A stretch of 64,000 bases of DNA from NCBI RefSeq assembly GCF_026151205.1, contig NC_087083.1, positions 1,488,001 to 1,552,000 of the forward strand, given 5' to 3'. Shown in pieces: positions 27,633 to 40,144 of this stretch (position 1 is the first letter of the stretch; every line of letters starts with the position of its first letter). The notes under the pieces were generated by a model. That model was not told the origin of the DNA, searched no databases, and saw only the letters and a list, made by a program, of their open reading frames with translations. The translations under genes and the position numbers were made by a program. The DNA comes from Bolinopsis microptera (lineage: Eukaryota; Ctenophora; Tentaculata; Lobata; Bolinopsidae).

Positions 27633-28930
27633 AGCTGTAAGATAAAGAAACTCACGCGGAGTATATCAAATTTCAGTGATAAGAAGTACAGGATCAAAAC
27701 AACTTATTCGAGCAACTACTTCCTAACTGTAATCTATCTTGTGAAGACTATATCCTACCCCAGGTTATTGCAGGTTTGTGAATGTTTTACGGTATTTAGA
27801 CAACTCAATCTCTCATTCTATATAAGTTTTTGATTGATTGATTTATTTGAGGGATATCTAAGTTAGTACCATCTTAGAATACGACAGCTCCAGCACGCTA
27901 TTTTTAAGCTGTAAGATAAAGAAACTCACGCGGAGTATATCAAATTTCAGTGATAAGAAGTACAGGATCAAAACAACTTATTCGAGTAATTACTTCCTAG
28001 CTGTAATCTATCTTGTGAAGACTCTCCTACCCCAGGTTATTGCAGGTTTGTTAATATTTTACGGTATTTAGAAAACTCAATCTTCATTCTATATAAGTTT
28101 TTGATTGATCAATTTGTTGATTAATTTGAGGGACATCTAAATGGGTACTATTTGATAATACGACAGCTCCAGCACGCTATTTTTAAGCTGTAACTGTAAG
28201 ATAAAGAAACTCACGCGGAGTATATCAAATTTCAGTGATAAGAAGTACAGGATCAAAACAACTTATTCGAGCAACTACTTCCTAACTGTAATATATTTTG
28301 TGAAGACTCTCCTACCCCAGGTTATTGCAGGTTTGTGAATGTTTTACGGTATTTAGACAACTCAATCTCTCATTCTATATAAGTTTTTGATTGATTGATT
28401 TGTTGATTTATTTGAGGGATATCTAAGTTAGTACCATCTTAGAATACGACAGCTCCAGCACGCTATTTTTAAGCTGTAATATAAAGAAACTCACGCGGAG
28501 TATATCAAATTTCAGTGATAAGAAGTACAGGATCAAAACAACTTATTCGAGCAACTATACTTCCTAGCTGTAATCTATCTTGTGAAGACTATATCCTACC
28601 CCAGGTTATTGCAGGTTTGTGAATGTTTTACGGTATTTAGACAACTCAATCTCTCATTCTATATAAGTTTTGATTGATTGATTTGTTGATTTATTTGAGG
28701 GATATCTAAGTTAGTACCATCTTAGAATACGACAGCTCCAGCAGGCTATTTTTAAGCTGTAAGATAAAGAAACTCACGCGGAGTATATCAAATTTCAGTG
28801 ATAAGAAGTACAGGATCAAAACAACTTATTCGAGCAACTACTTCCTAGCTGTAATCTATCTTGTGAAGACTATTATATATTATACTATTATATATCCTGC
28901 CCCAGGTTTGTGAACGTTTTATAGGATTTA
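27633..28930 (+). repeat. ~280 bp satellite, five units
   Basis: Units start at 'agctgtaa' at about 27,633, 27,907, 28,186, 28,472 and 28,754 (spacing 274-286 bp). Each contains 'actcacgcggagtatatc', 'agtacaggatcaaaacaact', 'ccccaggttattgcaggttt' and 'acgacagctccagca'. The first four are nearly identical; the fifth breaks off in an AT-rich stretch at ~28,870. No coding potential. Confidence 0.9.
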
Positions 28931-29637
28931 GACGATATAATATTCCTTCTTTGATCATTATTAATTACCAATTACATACTAAATTTCAGTTAACTAATTG
29001 CGATTGAATTACGGCACAGCTAATGTTACATTATTATAATGTTATAACACTCTACTACTACAGCTGCCATGAATGCGCCGCTTTAAAAGTATAAATATAA
29101 GAAAGTAACATGGAGTATATTTCAGGTTTCGGTTCAAAGAAATAGCGGATCAAACCAACTCATATTCCATCTTAACAGTCTCTAAATCTTATAGCTCTGA
29201 ACATCAGGTACCAAAATATAATGATTCATTTATATAATTTTAATGATTGTTCAGGTGGGAAATAAATATCATTGAACCGCGATACTAAATTAATGATGAA
29301 TCATGAAAGTATACTAGTCTGAGAAAAAATGATATGGAGTATGGACTAAGAAATTTCAGATCTGAAAAGGCTATAACCGGGAAGCATTCAATTTAAAATT
29401 AACACAGAAATTGGGTACAATCCGACCGGCTATTAACTTGACTGATCATGAATGTTATGTAATTTTTGCAATATATAACGATAAAATGAGCATCTACATT
29501 CTTCATGTAGAACTAGAAGCGCCACAATTTTTGGGAAAAGGGGTTACAAAAGGGAGCATAATAAATATTGTTATTAATTTTTGGAATCAACACACTGCTT
29601 TATACAAAAATAATCGTCTCTTTTCAACAAAGTAATA
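28930..29637 (+). repeat. Diverged satellite remnants
   Basis: Weaker versions of the satellite core occur at ~29,085 ('aacatggagtatatttcag') and ~29,325 ('gatatggagtatggac'), so the array decays into this stretch. The small open frame at 29,411-29,635 starts with TTG and resembles nothing I recognise. Confidence 0.45.
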
Positions 29638-31195
29638 CAAATTTTGGCAAGTTTCCATAAACGATATTTTATGATCGTCGCCGATAATCGCTTATTGAGC
29701 GCTTTTTCGGCGCTTTTTAAAAAAAAAACCGTTTACAATCGCTTTTTTTACGATTATAAACGGTTCAAAAAAAATCGCTTATAATCGACTATAATTGGTG
29801 TCATAATTCAAAAAAGCGCTTTTTCAAATTTAAAAGCGCTTATAAGCGCTTTTAAGCGCTTACTAGCGTCGCTGAGCGATTTGAAAGCGGTTTTCCAGTA
29901 GGATTGGCGCCAAAAACGGGTGGATAAGCGGTTGGCCGGATAAGCGATTCGTAGGCGCTTTTTTGAACCATTTATAAGCGATTATAAGCGCTTATAATTG
30001 GGGTGCAATTTAGCTGTTTGTAAAGCGCAAATAAAGCGCTTATAAGCGCTTTTAAAATTGAGTCAGGAAAACGCTATATTACATCTTATAACCGCTTATA
30101 ATCGATTATAAGCGTTTTTTTAGAAATCGCTTATAACGGCTAATTCATCGCTATTTCACCGCTTTTACCGCTTTTCCTATCATCCATGGCCAGGTGAGCA
30201 GGAATTAAAAAGCGCTTATAAGCGCTTTTTCGATGCTGCCCCTAGCCTGGTCGGAACGGGGAAGTGCCCGGAATTTAAAAGCGCTTATAAGCGATTTCTC
30301 AATTCCCCTTAACCTGGTTGGAACTTTCATGTGCTTTTCTGAGCAACCTGGGGTGCACCGGCAGAGTCAGGATTTAAAAGCGCTTATAGGCGCTTATGAT
30401 CGCTTTTCTACCGCTTTTTCTATCACCCATGGCCTGGTTGGCAAGAATTATAAAGCGCTTATAAGCGTTTTTCAATGCTGCCCCTTATCTGGTCGGAACA
30501 GGGGAGTGCCCGGAATAAAAAAGCGCTCATAAGCGCTTTTTAAATGCTGCCCCTAACCTGGTCGGAACTGGAAATCAGAGTGCCCGCTTATAAGTGCTTT
30601 TCTGAGCAACCTGGGGTGCACCGGCAGAGTCAGGATTAAAAAGCGCTTATGATCGCTTTTCTACCGCTTTTCCTATCACCCATGGCCTGGTTGGCAAGAA
30701 TTATAAAGCGCTTATAAGCGTTTTTTCAATGCTGCCCCTAACCTGTTCGGAACGGGGGTGTGCCCGGAATTAAAAAGCGCTTATAAACGATTTCTCAATT
30801 CTCTTCAACCTGGTCGGAACTGGAGAGTGCCCACTTGCATGTGCTTTTCTGAGCAACCTGGGGTGCACCGGCAGAGTCAGGATTTAAAAGCGCTTATAGG
30901 CGCTTATGATTGCTTTTCTACCGCTTTTCCCATCACCCATGGCCTGGTTGGCAAGAATTATAAAGCGCTTATAAGCGTTTTTTCAATGCTGCCCCTAACC
31001 TGGTCGGAACGGGGGAGTGCCTGGAATTAATAAGCGCTTATAAGCGATTTCTGAATTCCCCTTAACCTGGTCGGAACTAGAAATCAGAGTGCCCGCTTAT
31101 AAGTGCTTTTCTGTGCAACCTGGGGTGCACCGGCAGAGTCAGGATTTAAAAGCGCTTATAGGCGCTTATGATCGCTTTTCTACCGATTTTCCCAT
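29638..31195 (+). repeat. Left inverted arm, AAGCGCTT array
   Basis: Saturated with the palindromic 8-mer AAGCGCTT, often as AAGCGCTTATAAGCGCTT. The outer ~540 bp (to ~30,180) is non-tandem. The inner ~1 kb is built of ~250-265 bp units marked by 'gcaacctggggtgcaccggc' at ~30,340, 30,605, 30,851 and 31,112, plus 'cccatggcctggttggcaag' and 'cctggtcggaac'. The whole block returns in reverse complement at 43,932-47,782. Frames across the units spell a repeated peptide containing KALI (from AAAGCGCTTATA); I treat this as a repeat by-product, not a gene. Confidence 0.9.
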
Positions 31196-31199
31196 TACC

Positions 31200-32644
31200 T
31201 AACCGCCATGTGCTTTCGCGCCAATTCGGGCGCGCTTGTTTCACAAGTACGTCAAGAAGTGAGTGGGGCGCGCTACTGCAAGCGCAAGGGCTCTGGATAG
31301 AGCAAATGGCACCCAGCTAGTGAGGCGAAACTCACTGATCTTTCCAAAAAGGTATGACAAATTTGGTATTGTGAAAATTCTCACAGTCTCTAGAAAACAG
31401 TATTACAAAAAAATTTTAAAATCTGAGCAAGTTTATTTTATCGTCCACCCCTAATCCAGAGCCGTTGAGCTTTGATCTAGCCGCCAACCCTCCATCGATT
31501 TTGGCAACCATATATTGGTTCCCAAAATTTCCCGCACTTTGCAGTTTCTGCAGTAGGGGTAATTAGGTATAAACTACAATACAGCTGTACTTACAATCAC
31601 ATTCACAACTACAAGCATGCAAGCTCACCTGGTCCAATGAGCCTAGCGGGAAACAGAAAACGTTTTAATTAGTTTGTTATAAACGAAGTGTCGTACGTCA
31701 CCTTAAGATCGGGTGACAGGGTGCTTACAATTCGCGTTACTGGGCGGCGCTCAGCCTGTCATTCTGCATTCCGCCAAATCTTTATTCGGGCTGAGTGAAT
31801 TCACCGCTGCGCGCAGTGTTGTGACCCCTCTTCGTCTTATTTTACACATATTTGGACGTTGCCAATTTATCCCACTGCGAGCTGATCATTCGCGAGGTGA
31901 AAATGAGCGCTGGGGACGATCTCTCTGAAATTTTACCTGTTGGTTCAGTGGACGATTTTAGCCACAGCGCCTTAAATTTAGCACGATCGTCCATAATCAC
32001 ACAAAGTTACAGCTAATTTAGTGATGTAAACACTCGTCGCAATATACTGGAATTGAATCGAGCGCGTTACTATGGTTACTGCGCGTTGATATGGTTACTA
32101 GATTTAGATTAGATTCATCGTTTTAGCGCGCGTAGCATGTAGCATTATTACAATTCTATCATATTGTCATATTATTATTAGATGCACGAGTTTAGCTGCA
32201 TTTTACATTTAATTTCAGGAATCTGCAAGATTTGTAATCGATTAGATAACATTTAATTTCGTTCTTCATTCCTTGCTTGGCGGTCCTCATTTATGTATGT
32301 ATTTTTACCTGGGAGCGGGAACTCCAGGCTACGCTTTTCATTAACCGGGATGTAATTTTCATAAACCGATTAGAGTTTAGTCAGTATGACATGCTGATCG
32401 CCGCCAGACAGTTGAAAATTTGTTTCATACACATAAAATTGATTGTGTCATATCTGAGTTCTTGGCTGTATTTCGAAACCTCAGTCAGTTATGGGTTTTT
32501 ACCGGCCTAAATAAAAAGTCAAGTTTACAGAACATTTCTGGGGAACCTTACTATGTGTTTTACTTAACAAGATCAAAGATGCGAAGGTGAGGAAAAGGAC
32601 GCGTGCATTCGAGAGCGTATCATTTTGTACATTATATTACCCCG
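31200..32644 (+). other. No gene; fragments of the P1-arm repeat
   Basis: 'gcgcgctactgcaagcgcaa' (~31,268) and 'ttactgggcggcgctcagcc' (~31,738) resemble segments at ~880-900 and ~640 of the P1 arm, so this is an eroded copy of the same dispersed repeat. The remainder is AT-rich and unrecognised. Confidence 0.4.
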
Positions 32645-32652
32645 ATCTGAAG

Positions 32653-33481
32653 CAGGAGGTGACCGGGATTGGCAATTTTGAGTTATCCCGGTCCCGGTCA
32701 ACCGGGTCAAGTCACATTTTTCATCCCGGTCGCGGTCAAATGCTTATTTATGATCCCGGTCCCGGTTAATTCAGGATTCTTGGTCCCGGTCAATCACTCA
32801 AATTTGCCGGGATTTTGACCGGGATCTTTTACATAATTTCATTCACTGTGATTTTAAGTTTTTACTTTCATTCATTGTGAATTTCATCTTTAAACAACCT
32901 CTGAGCCAAATAAAACAATGTTTAAAATTGCTAAACAAGTTTAGGTAACTAATATCGTTACATAACTCATAAGTGCAAACTAACATCAAGTTTTCAACTC
33001 GGGCTACGCCCAATTGTCAATTGGAGAATGAAACTGTTGAATAATTTGAGGGATTATTGACTGAGGAATGAGGAATGAGGGTGAACTTGAGTACTCAGTA
33101 CATGAACATTATTGGTGTAGTACATTAGGCCCATGCCCCATGTTGACGGGTTTTTTCTAGTTTTTTCTAATTTAATATTCTAGTTATTACTTATCAAATT
33201 GTTCAATTATAATGTAAATGAAAGTTGCAGCTTTCAATATGAGAATACCAGTTTTGGTCCCGGTCATCCCGGTCAAATCCCGGTCATCCCGAAAAAATTG
33301 TATTGTTGGTCCCGGTCCTGGTCCCGGTCCCGGTAAGATAGAAATCCCAGAAATTATTGGTCCCGGTCCCGGTCACGGTAAATTGATAATCTCAGTCCCG
33401 GTCCCGGTCCCGGTCAAGTCACATTTTGTATCCCGGTCCCGGTCCCGGTCAGGCCTAAAATCATGTCCCGGTCACCTCCTG
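32653..33481 (+). mobile_element. hAT-like MITE rich in CCCGGT hexamers
   Basis: Begins CAGGAGGTGACCGGGA and ends TCCCGGTCACCTCCTG, a 16 bp perfect terminal inverted repeat. It is flanked by the exact 8 bp direct repeat ATCTGAAG (32,645-32,652 and 33,482-33,489), the size expected for hAT insertion. Length 829 bp. Both subterminal regions are packed with CCCGGT/ACCGGG hexamers; the middle (~32,830-33,240) is AT-rich. The 60- and 89-codon frames that cross it read repetitive GPG/RSRS and are not genes. Confidence 0.85.
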
Positions 33482-33489
33482 ATCTGAAG

Positions 33490-34259
33490 TTTGATGACTA
33501 GAAAACAGTGAATACAATTAATGTTTATTAATATTATTATCGAACTTCATATTATATTGTTTATCCTAAGTAAAGATCTGATAACTCTACAACAGGGATC
33601 GGTTAAACTATAAATGGAAACAATTTAAATACTGAAACATAAACTAGTGTTAACATATCTATAATACGTTAACTTAAAACTTAATTACATCAACTTGCAA
33701 GATTTAAAAAATTTTCCCTATAAAATACAGAGGCAATATCAAATATGGCACAGTTCAGTCAAATGAAAAAATCTGTTTGTTGATGGCACTGAAGAATATT
33801 TTGAAAAAAGCTACGATGAAAGTTGAAGGAACAGTTAAAGGAACACTATACCAATTTCAGAATGTAAATTTTCGTGTTTAAATATCATACTTTATAAGGT
33901 ATAAAGTTTCGTATTATTAATCAAAAGTTGGTGTAATATCACACGTAACACGTGTTAGATATTAAACAGAAGAAAGTTTTTTGTCCTAGATCAAGAGCTG
34001 CTCATTTCTCACAAGCAGTGTGGTCGGGGTTCTGTTCTTCGATTCTTGCTGCCTTTGTCTTTCGCACGCAAGTAGGAGTACCCTGAGGATTAGAGGCAAT
34101 AATAATAATAACGCTTTATTTGTATACCGCTTAGGCCGTATAATCAACCATGAATTATTAAAATTTTATAGTTCTACAATTGGAACCTGCGACTTGTTTT
34201 GCAGTGAATCACAATCCAGACGAAATGTGTAATTTTAAAAAGTATAGGTACACACCTGT
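33490..34259. other. No gene seen; AT-rich with AAT microsatellite
   Basis: AT-rich intergenic sequence. 'aataataataataacgctttatttgta' near 34,102 looks like the simple-repeat tail seen at the 3' end of many LINE or SINE insertions, but I could not recognise the element. Confidence 0.3.
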
Positions 34260-35040
34260 CCGTAGTTTCTCGTACATCACGCGTGACGTCCGGCTAGAAG
34301 GAGTTTCTCCCAGGTCTGCTGTCTAGGAAGAGAGAATGGGAGATGAGAGCTGTTTGAGCTTTATGACTTCACTTAACAGCCAGAGGTGCCATAAGCTAAC
34401 TCGTCGTAAATTGCGAGCTCTGGCAGGTATCCTCGGGTGATTGTCAGATGAGATGGTGGTCCAAAAGAAACTGCTGGGAGCCTGACAGAAACCCGTATTG
34501 CAAGCCCCGAAACGGTGTCAGGTTTGTGACTGAAGATTCTGATCAAGCTCAGGGTTGAGTCTACACAGTGTCGCCACTTGCCGATGCCAGTTGATGCGAC
34601 AGGACACTGATTTAAGTGGGAAGTTGTGTCTAAGAAACAGCGTGTGGTTCGGGTGCCGGTTGAACGCATGTAATAGGGAGGGTATATCCGTATTTCGCTG
34701 CTAGGAGGTGGTCCGCAGATTGCGTGAAGATGCCTACTTTTAAACCTATCAATATGTTCAATAGGTAGGTGCTAGTGATGCAGTCCTTGACCCGGAAGCT
34801 AAGGCTTCCCCGTTTCTCGCTCATTTGTGCTCCGATGTTCTTGTGACCTCTGCAGGGGTCAAGTGCAGGATGAGGGACATGGCCGACCAGGAGAAGGTTG
34901 TTTTTGAGAGGTATTTTTATACAGTTTAACTGTATCATTACCCTTGGAAATCTCTCGACCCAAACGATGCCAAATTCTGCCTCCGAGCACAAGTACTTTG
35001 TAGGGGGTCAGCGAGTCATTTCATGTCTATTGTTCAATGT
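34260..35040 (-). other. GC-richer block with two overlapping unrecognised ORFs
   Basis: This block has visibly higher GC than its flanks and holds two overlapping minus-strand open frames (34,630-34,992, 120 codons; 34,373-34,669, 98 codons) in different frames, as a single coding segment broken by a frameshift might. Neither shows a motif I recognise. The motif 'gtctttcgcacg' occurs on both sides (~34,059 and ~35,101), suggesting a bounded repeat unit. It may be a retroelement remnant or simply GC-rich noncoding DNA. Confidence 0.25.
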
Positions 35041-35344
35041 CGTTGAGTACAGGGGAAGTTAGCTGCTGTCTACTGCCGTTATTCTCCAATTCTTAGAGTT
35101 CGTCTTTCGCACGTGAGTAAGTTTCCTGGGGAAAATAAATAGTCAACCAAAAATTATTAATAATAAACATAGATGGACTTCCCACAATTATAACCAGTAA
35201 ATCTGACACCTGCTAGCTGGCGTAAATTTAAAATTTAACACGCAGTGCGCGCGCCGCGCGCTAAAAATATCTCAAATTTGAAAACTGATGTGGTTTTTAC
35301 CGAAAATCGAATTCGCGCTAGCCGCCATCAGAAGATGCAGTAGA

Positions 35345-36060
35345 TGAATTCATAAATTTGGAACATGGGCACATCACAGTATTGGCCGTATTTGAGTGCT
35401 GGGAAGGCTCAGTTCGGATTTCTAAGATGGATATAGCCGTAAGCTAGGCCTAGGAACCATAAAAAGTCGTATAAAACTACCCATGGAATGACCAGAAATG
35501 AACGAAAATGAACATTCTTCTCAAAATGCTCAGAATGGTTTAAAATGGGTCGGAAAGTGTTTATATTAGTCCTAGGACCACTCAAACCAAGTTTGAGAAT
35601 CATTGCATGTCTAGAACCGATGTTACCAATGTTCCAAAATGTCCCAATTTTGGCACAATAATCCTCCTGAGAATCCAGATTTTTGGAACACGGGCACATC
35701 GAAGTATTGACTGTATTTAAGTGCTGGGAAGCCTCAATTCGGTTTTCTAAGATGGATGTAGGTAAAAACTAGGCCTAAGAGCCATCAAAACTCAAATAAC
35801 ATTACCCAGGTTCATGGAATGTATGGAAAATGAACAAAAATGAAAATAGTAGTTGAGATGGTGGAAACATTTGATACAATTTTGGAAACATGCTTTTACA
35901 GCCGTATTTATGCTTGTACTGACTTGGACACGTTCATAAAAAGGTGGCACTAGAGATTGATTTTTCACTGCCAAAATTGTGTGAAGCATTTTAAAATACT
36001 TGTATCTCAAGGAGTATGCTATGAAAGTTAACCAAATTTTAATGTGGTCCAAAAAGATTC
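35345..36060 (+). repeat. Diverged ~335 bp tandem duplication
   Basis: 'acacgggcacatcgaagtat' (~35,688) repeats 'acatgggcacatcacagtat' (~35,362). Both are followed by 'gtgctgggaag', 'tctaagatggat' and 'aggccta'. A downstream segment ('gtagttgagatggtggaaac', ~35,850) recurs at ~38,142. Noncoding. Confidence 0.6.
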
Positions 36061-37820
36061 AAATGTCACATAATAAAGTCATTCATCTCTTTATATCTGT
36101 TAATTGTGCAGATATGAGCCAGAAATCACAAAATATTCATTTCTTGCACCTCTAATGATGAATTTACATTCTGTGAGTGTGTCCTGCTTCTCAATGTGAT
36201 TATTGAACCTTTTTGAGATAGCTGAGTGTTAAAAGTGCAAAGAATCACCGGTTAAATGTGGAGTTACGATGCAATTATCACATACAGGGTTAATTCTGAC
36301 TAAGTATTTTAGAATGATGAATGTGATATGAATATCAACGGAATGATTGTAACAATGAACTCTATCAATCACAATTATATCATGCTAACTAATATTTAGA
36401 GAATTTAGATGGTTAAAAGTGCCATAATGAGTCAAAAATCACATAAATGAGCATGTATTGAAATGATGCTGTATCAGGGGAATGTACACTGTCCATTTGA
36501 ACACTGTCCATTAGTACTCCGATGAAAAAGCGATGAATGTCGATTTGCCGTGATTCTAGCTTTGTGTGTTATTGTGTGATTTCAATGCAAGGCAATGAAG
36601 GGACTCAGGTACCACGATCTGGCAGACAAACATGTCTGAACAGACATAGCGAGTCAGATCTGGTTCAGGAAATTTTATCGTTAAAGAGATATTCATATTT
36701 CATATGAATCAATACTCAGGTTTCTAATTTTGGACTCGCCCGGGGTTTGATTATGATACTTTGAGGAATGACATTTGATTTATAAGTTGATTTCAAATCC
36801 CCTATGGGTACCAGAAATACTGGTTTCACAACAACAACATCACTTTTTGGCTCTATATCAGGTTGGTATTCATAGTAAATCTGCAGTAATTTGTTGGGAC
36901 ACTGCACTTGTTTATGGTCATGGAGAAGTTCGTTATTAGAGTAATAGTGGAATCAATAATCACAAAACACTGATTTTAAACTGATTAAACTAGGCAAGTA
37001 CTTTTACTACTCAAGCCATGATAATTTTGTCTCCATACTGTGACAAATGAATCAATCAGTTACGTATAATACTTAATTGAATTTTTGAAATGTGATTATC
37101 GATTCATTACCTTTCTTTTCAAAATGTCATTACAACTTGAACATTACATATGATTCATTTGTCATACTTTAAAGAAAATTACATAGTTGGTAGCCAGATT
37201 TGTGTGATTTTTGAATCATTTAACCACCCAGATCAAAAATTATCGCTCAAAGGCCTTCAATATGGTATAAGCTTAGACATGGATTCAAAAATCACATAAT
37301 AAGAACCATAGAATGGATATATGTTGTCATATTGTGCACTTAATTTAAGGCTTACTATAGTGAGACTTAATAGCGCACCAATAACGAAAATGTGATTTTT
37401 GAATCATATTAACTGGTTTTAATACTATTTAATACTATTTTGTACCCTAAAAAATGATAGAAAGCCAATAAAAACGTAAGATGATTCAATAATTACTGCT
37501 CAAAATAGGCTCATTTCCAATGTTTAAGTTGTGATTTTTGAATCATTTTGGCACCAATAACAATTTCAGATAAGACATTTTATTCCTTACATGCATTATA
37601 GTCACCATATCAATTTTGGCGTCTTTGTGAATTAAATAGTACTTTTCAGATTATCTAGTGTTGATTCATCTTGCATTTCTAATTGTGTGATTTTTGAATC
37701 ATTGGCACACAAATAACGATAACTCCTGTGATATAAGCACTACAGACTCCGTGATTTCAGGATCATGAAATTTAATCGAATTTCTAAAGGTATAGATAGA
37801 TATATCAACCAACAAAGAGC
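36060..37820. repeat. Dispersed TGTGATTTTTGAATCAT motif cluster
   Basis: The 17-mer TGTGATTTTTGAATCAT or close variants occur at about 37,203, 37,390, 37,532 and 37,685, with reverse or partial forms near 36,430 and 37,280. The rest is AT-rich. No gene recognised. The regular recurrence suggests an old, eroded tandem repeat. Confidence 0.5.
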
Positions 37821-37849
37821 AATGACCATTTTTAAAACTCATTTAAAAA

Positions 37850-38800
37850 AAATCAATCTCTAGTGCCACCTTTTTTTGAACGTGTCCACTTGGAATCTAT
37901 CTGGTATGGTAGAAGGACACATGTACTAACATTTCCAGCCACTTAGAAGTGCAAAATACTCCCCTGGTTCATGGAATGAATGAAATGAACACAAAATGAA
38001 CATTTTCCTAGAATCCCCTGAATTGGGCTAAAACCAATTGGAATCGGTCGGTATTGATACCAGGAGTGTCCCTGAGAAGTTTGGTGTGCCTAGCATGTTC
38101 AGAAAGGGCTCTGGGGCAATGTTTCTATTTTGGTTTCAGAGTAGTTGAGATGGTGGAAACAATTGACACAAATTTAGAAACATGCTTTTTAGCGGTAATT
38201 ATGCCTGGACTGGCATGGAATCGATATGGTATGGTAGAGGGGCATATTGTTTACTAACATGTTCAGCAACTCAGAAGTTTTTTTCTTTGACATGTAATAC
38301 TCCACCGAAGGGATAGGGTGCGTCAAGAATCATCCAGTTTCACATCGAAAGCACTATTTTCACACATCAAATTGTGACATTTTTTGTTCAACTTTAAAAA
38401 AACCTTTTTAGTGCAAAATGATCCCCTGGTTCATGAAATGAACAAAAATGAACTTTACCCTAAAATCGCCTAAACTGAGTTGAAGGCGATCAGAATCGAT
38501 TGGTATCGATACCAGGAGTGTCCTTGAAAAGTTTGGTGGCCCTAGCATCCTCAGAAAAGGCTTTGTGGGCAATGTTCCATTTTGGTTTCAGAGAAGTTGG
38601 GATTCTGGAACAGAATTGAGACAAATTTGGAACAGGCTTTTTGGGCAGTAATTATGCCTTGGCTGACTTAAAATCGATCTGGTATGGTGGAGGGGTATAT
38701 TAACTACATTTTTGGGTGTTTTCAAATTAAAGATTTCAAAGCCAGATTTTCGGCTTAAGTTGGCTGGGACATGCCCAAATTGTATATGCTTTGATCGTGA
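37850..38800 (+). repeat. Diverged ~450 bp tandem duplication
   Basis: Two units share 'cccctggttcatg' (~37,962 and ~38,421), 'ataccaggagtgtcc' (~38,058 and ~38,508) and 'ggtttcagag' (~38,134 and ~38,583). A third, partial relative lies at 35,850-35,960. Noncoding. Confidence 0.65.
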
Positions 38801-40136
38801 TCGGGTTTTCAAAAATAAACGATTTACCTTTCGCATATGATGGACTTTTTCCCGAAGAAGGTGGGTATTTTATCCTTGTAGTTTTCCAGAGAAGGACGTA
38901 GTCTTTTCCACATCTCTGTCATCAAAGAAGTCCTCTCGATTAAAACGGTCCCTGTTTGGCACTCCTGAGATAATTGACTGTCTTATACACAATGGTTTTA
39001 CCGTTTACAACATTTGCAGTAATATTTATTACCGAATTTAATTAGAATTTAACCCATACATTTTAAACACATGAACTGCTGTATCAGTAACCATCAAAAT
39101 AGAGACAAACCTATGAATTTGATGTTTATCTTGTTAAGTGGGAGGTTAACCTCTTCTTGACACAAAATACCCAGTCGTCTCCTGAGATCTCCGACATGAC
39201 AGAGGAAGCTACTGTCGAGTTCGATATTACAGCTAACCTAAGATAGTCAAACTGAGTGGGATCAATTTTAAGCATTACAAATCAGCAGTTATCAAGCAAC
39301 TGTGATGAAAGAGCCATTATTGAAATGTAAGGCAGATCTAGAGCTAGGAATGTGTTTCGGGGCATCAAAGAATAAGTATCTGTGTACTGTTCTTTACCAT
39401 ACCATTTAAACGATTTAATACATGGAAGTATCACAATAATATACTTTTTCAAAAACATAAACACGTTTAAAAAAAGGCTCGAATGGGTTATCGATATTTC
39501 CATATAATGCAGAATTGAAATAATCTGTTTAGGAGTAATACGTTCAAATTCGATCCTGATCTACAAAAGAGTAACATGACAGCAAAATCCGCTGTGCTTT
39601 TCTATACTAGAACAAGTTTTAGTAGTCTCCAGCACATCACAGCTTAAAGGCAGTAACACTAAATCGATTACATTAAATAACCTCTTAAGATCATTTAGTA
39701 ACATCTGTATTTCAATGTGCAACGAAACAGCTTCTATACTACTTTACTACTTCTATACTACTTTACTATCAACTAGATATACGGTTTGAGCATTGAAGCT
39801 CTATGCTGTGAGCAGCAACGAAAAGAGATGGGATTGCAATATATCGACTCACTTGTGAAAATAATGATTAAATCTCAAATCTCCTAATATAATACGATAA
39901 TTACGATTTCTAACTGCGCGGCGTAGTGCGTACTTTGAAATCCAAATAAAAATTATTTTTGATCAAAATATTGGAAAACAAAATTACAACATGATTCTAA
40001 TCTTGTGTAAAAAAATGTGATAAACAATATGCTGTTAAAAACTTTCGTGAAAAATTTTAAAGAGCATGATTTCCACCCGATTATGTGAAGTTATCATTTT
40101 TATGACTTTTACAGGTTATATTTTTTGTCAAGAGCT
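38800..40136. other. No gene seen
   Basis: AT-rich sequence without recognised repeats, apart from a short internal duplication 'cttctatactactttac' at ~39,730-39,765. Confidence 0.4.
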
Positions 40137-40144
40137 TAGCCATT

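Noticed and set aside
29638-31195. CRISPR-like array
   Set aside because: The units are ~250 bp with internal 8-mers, there are no regular spacers or cas genes, and the DNA is eukaryotic.
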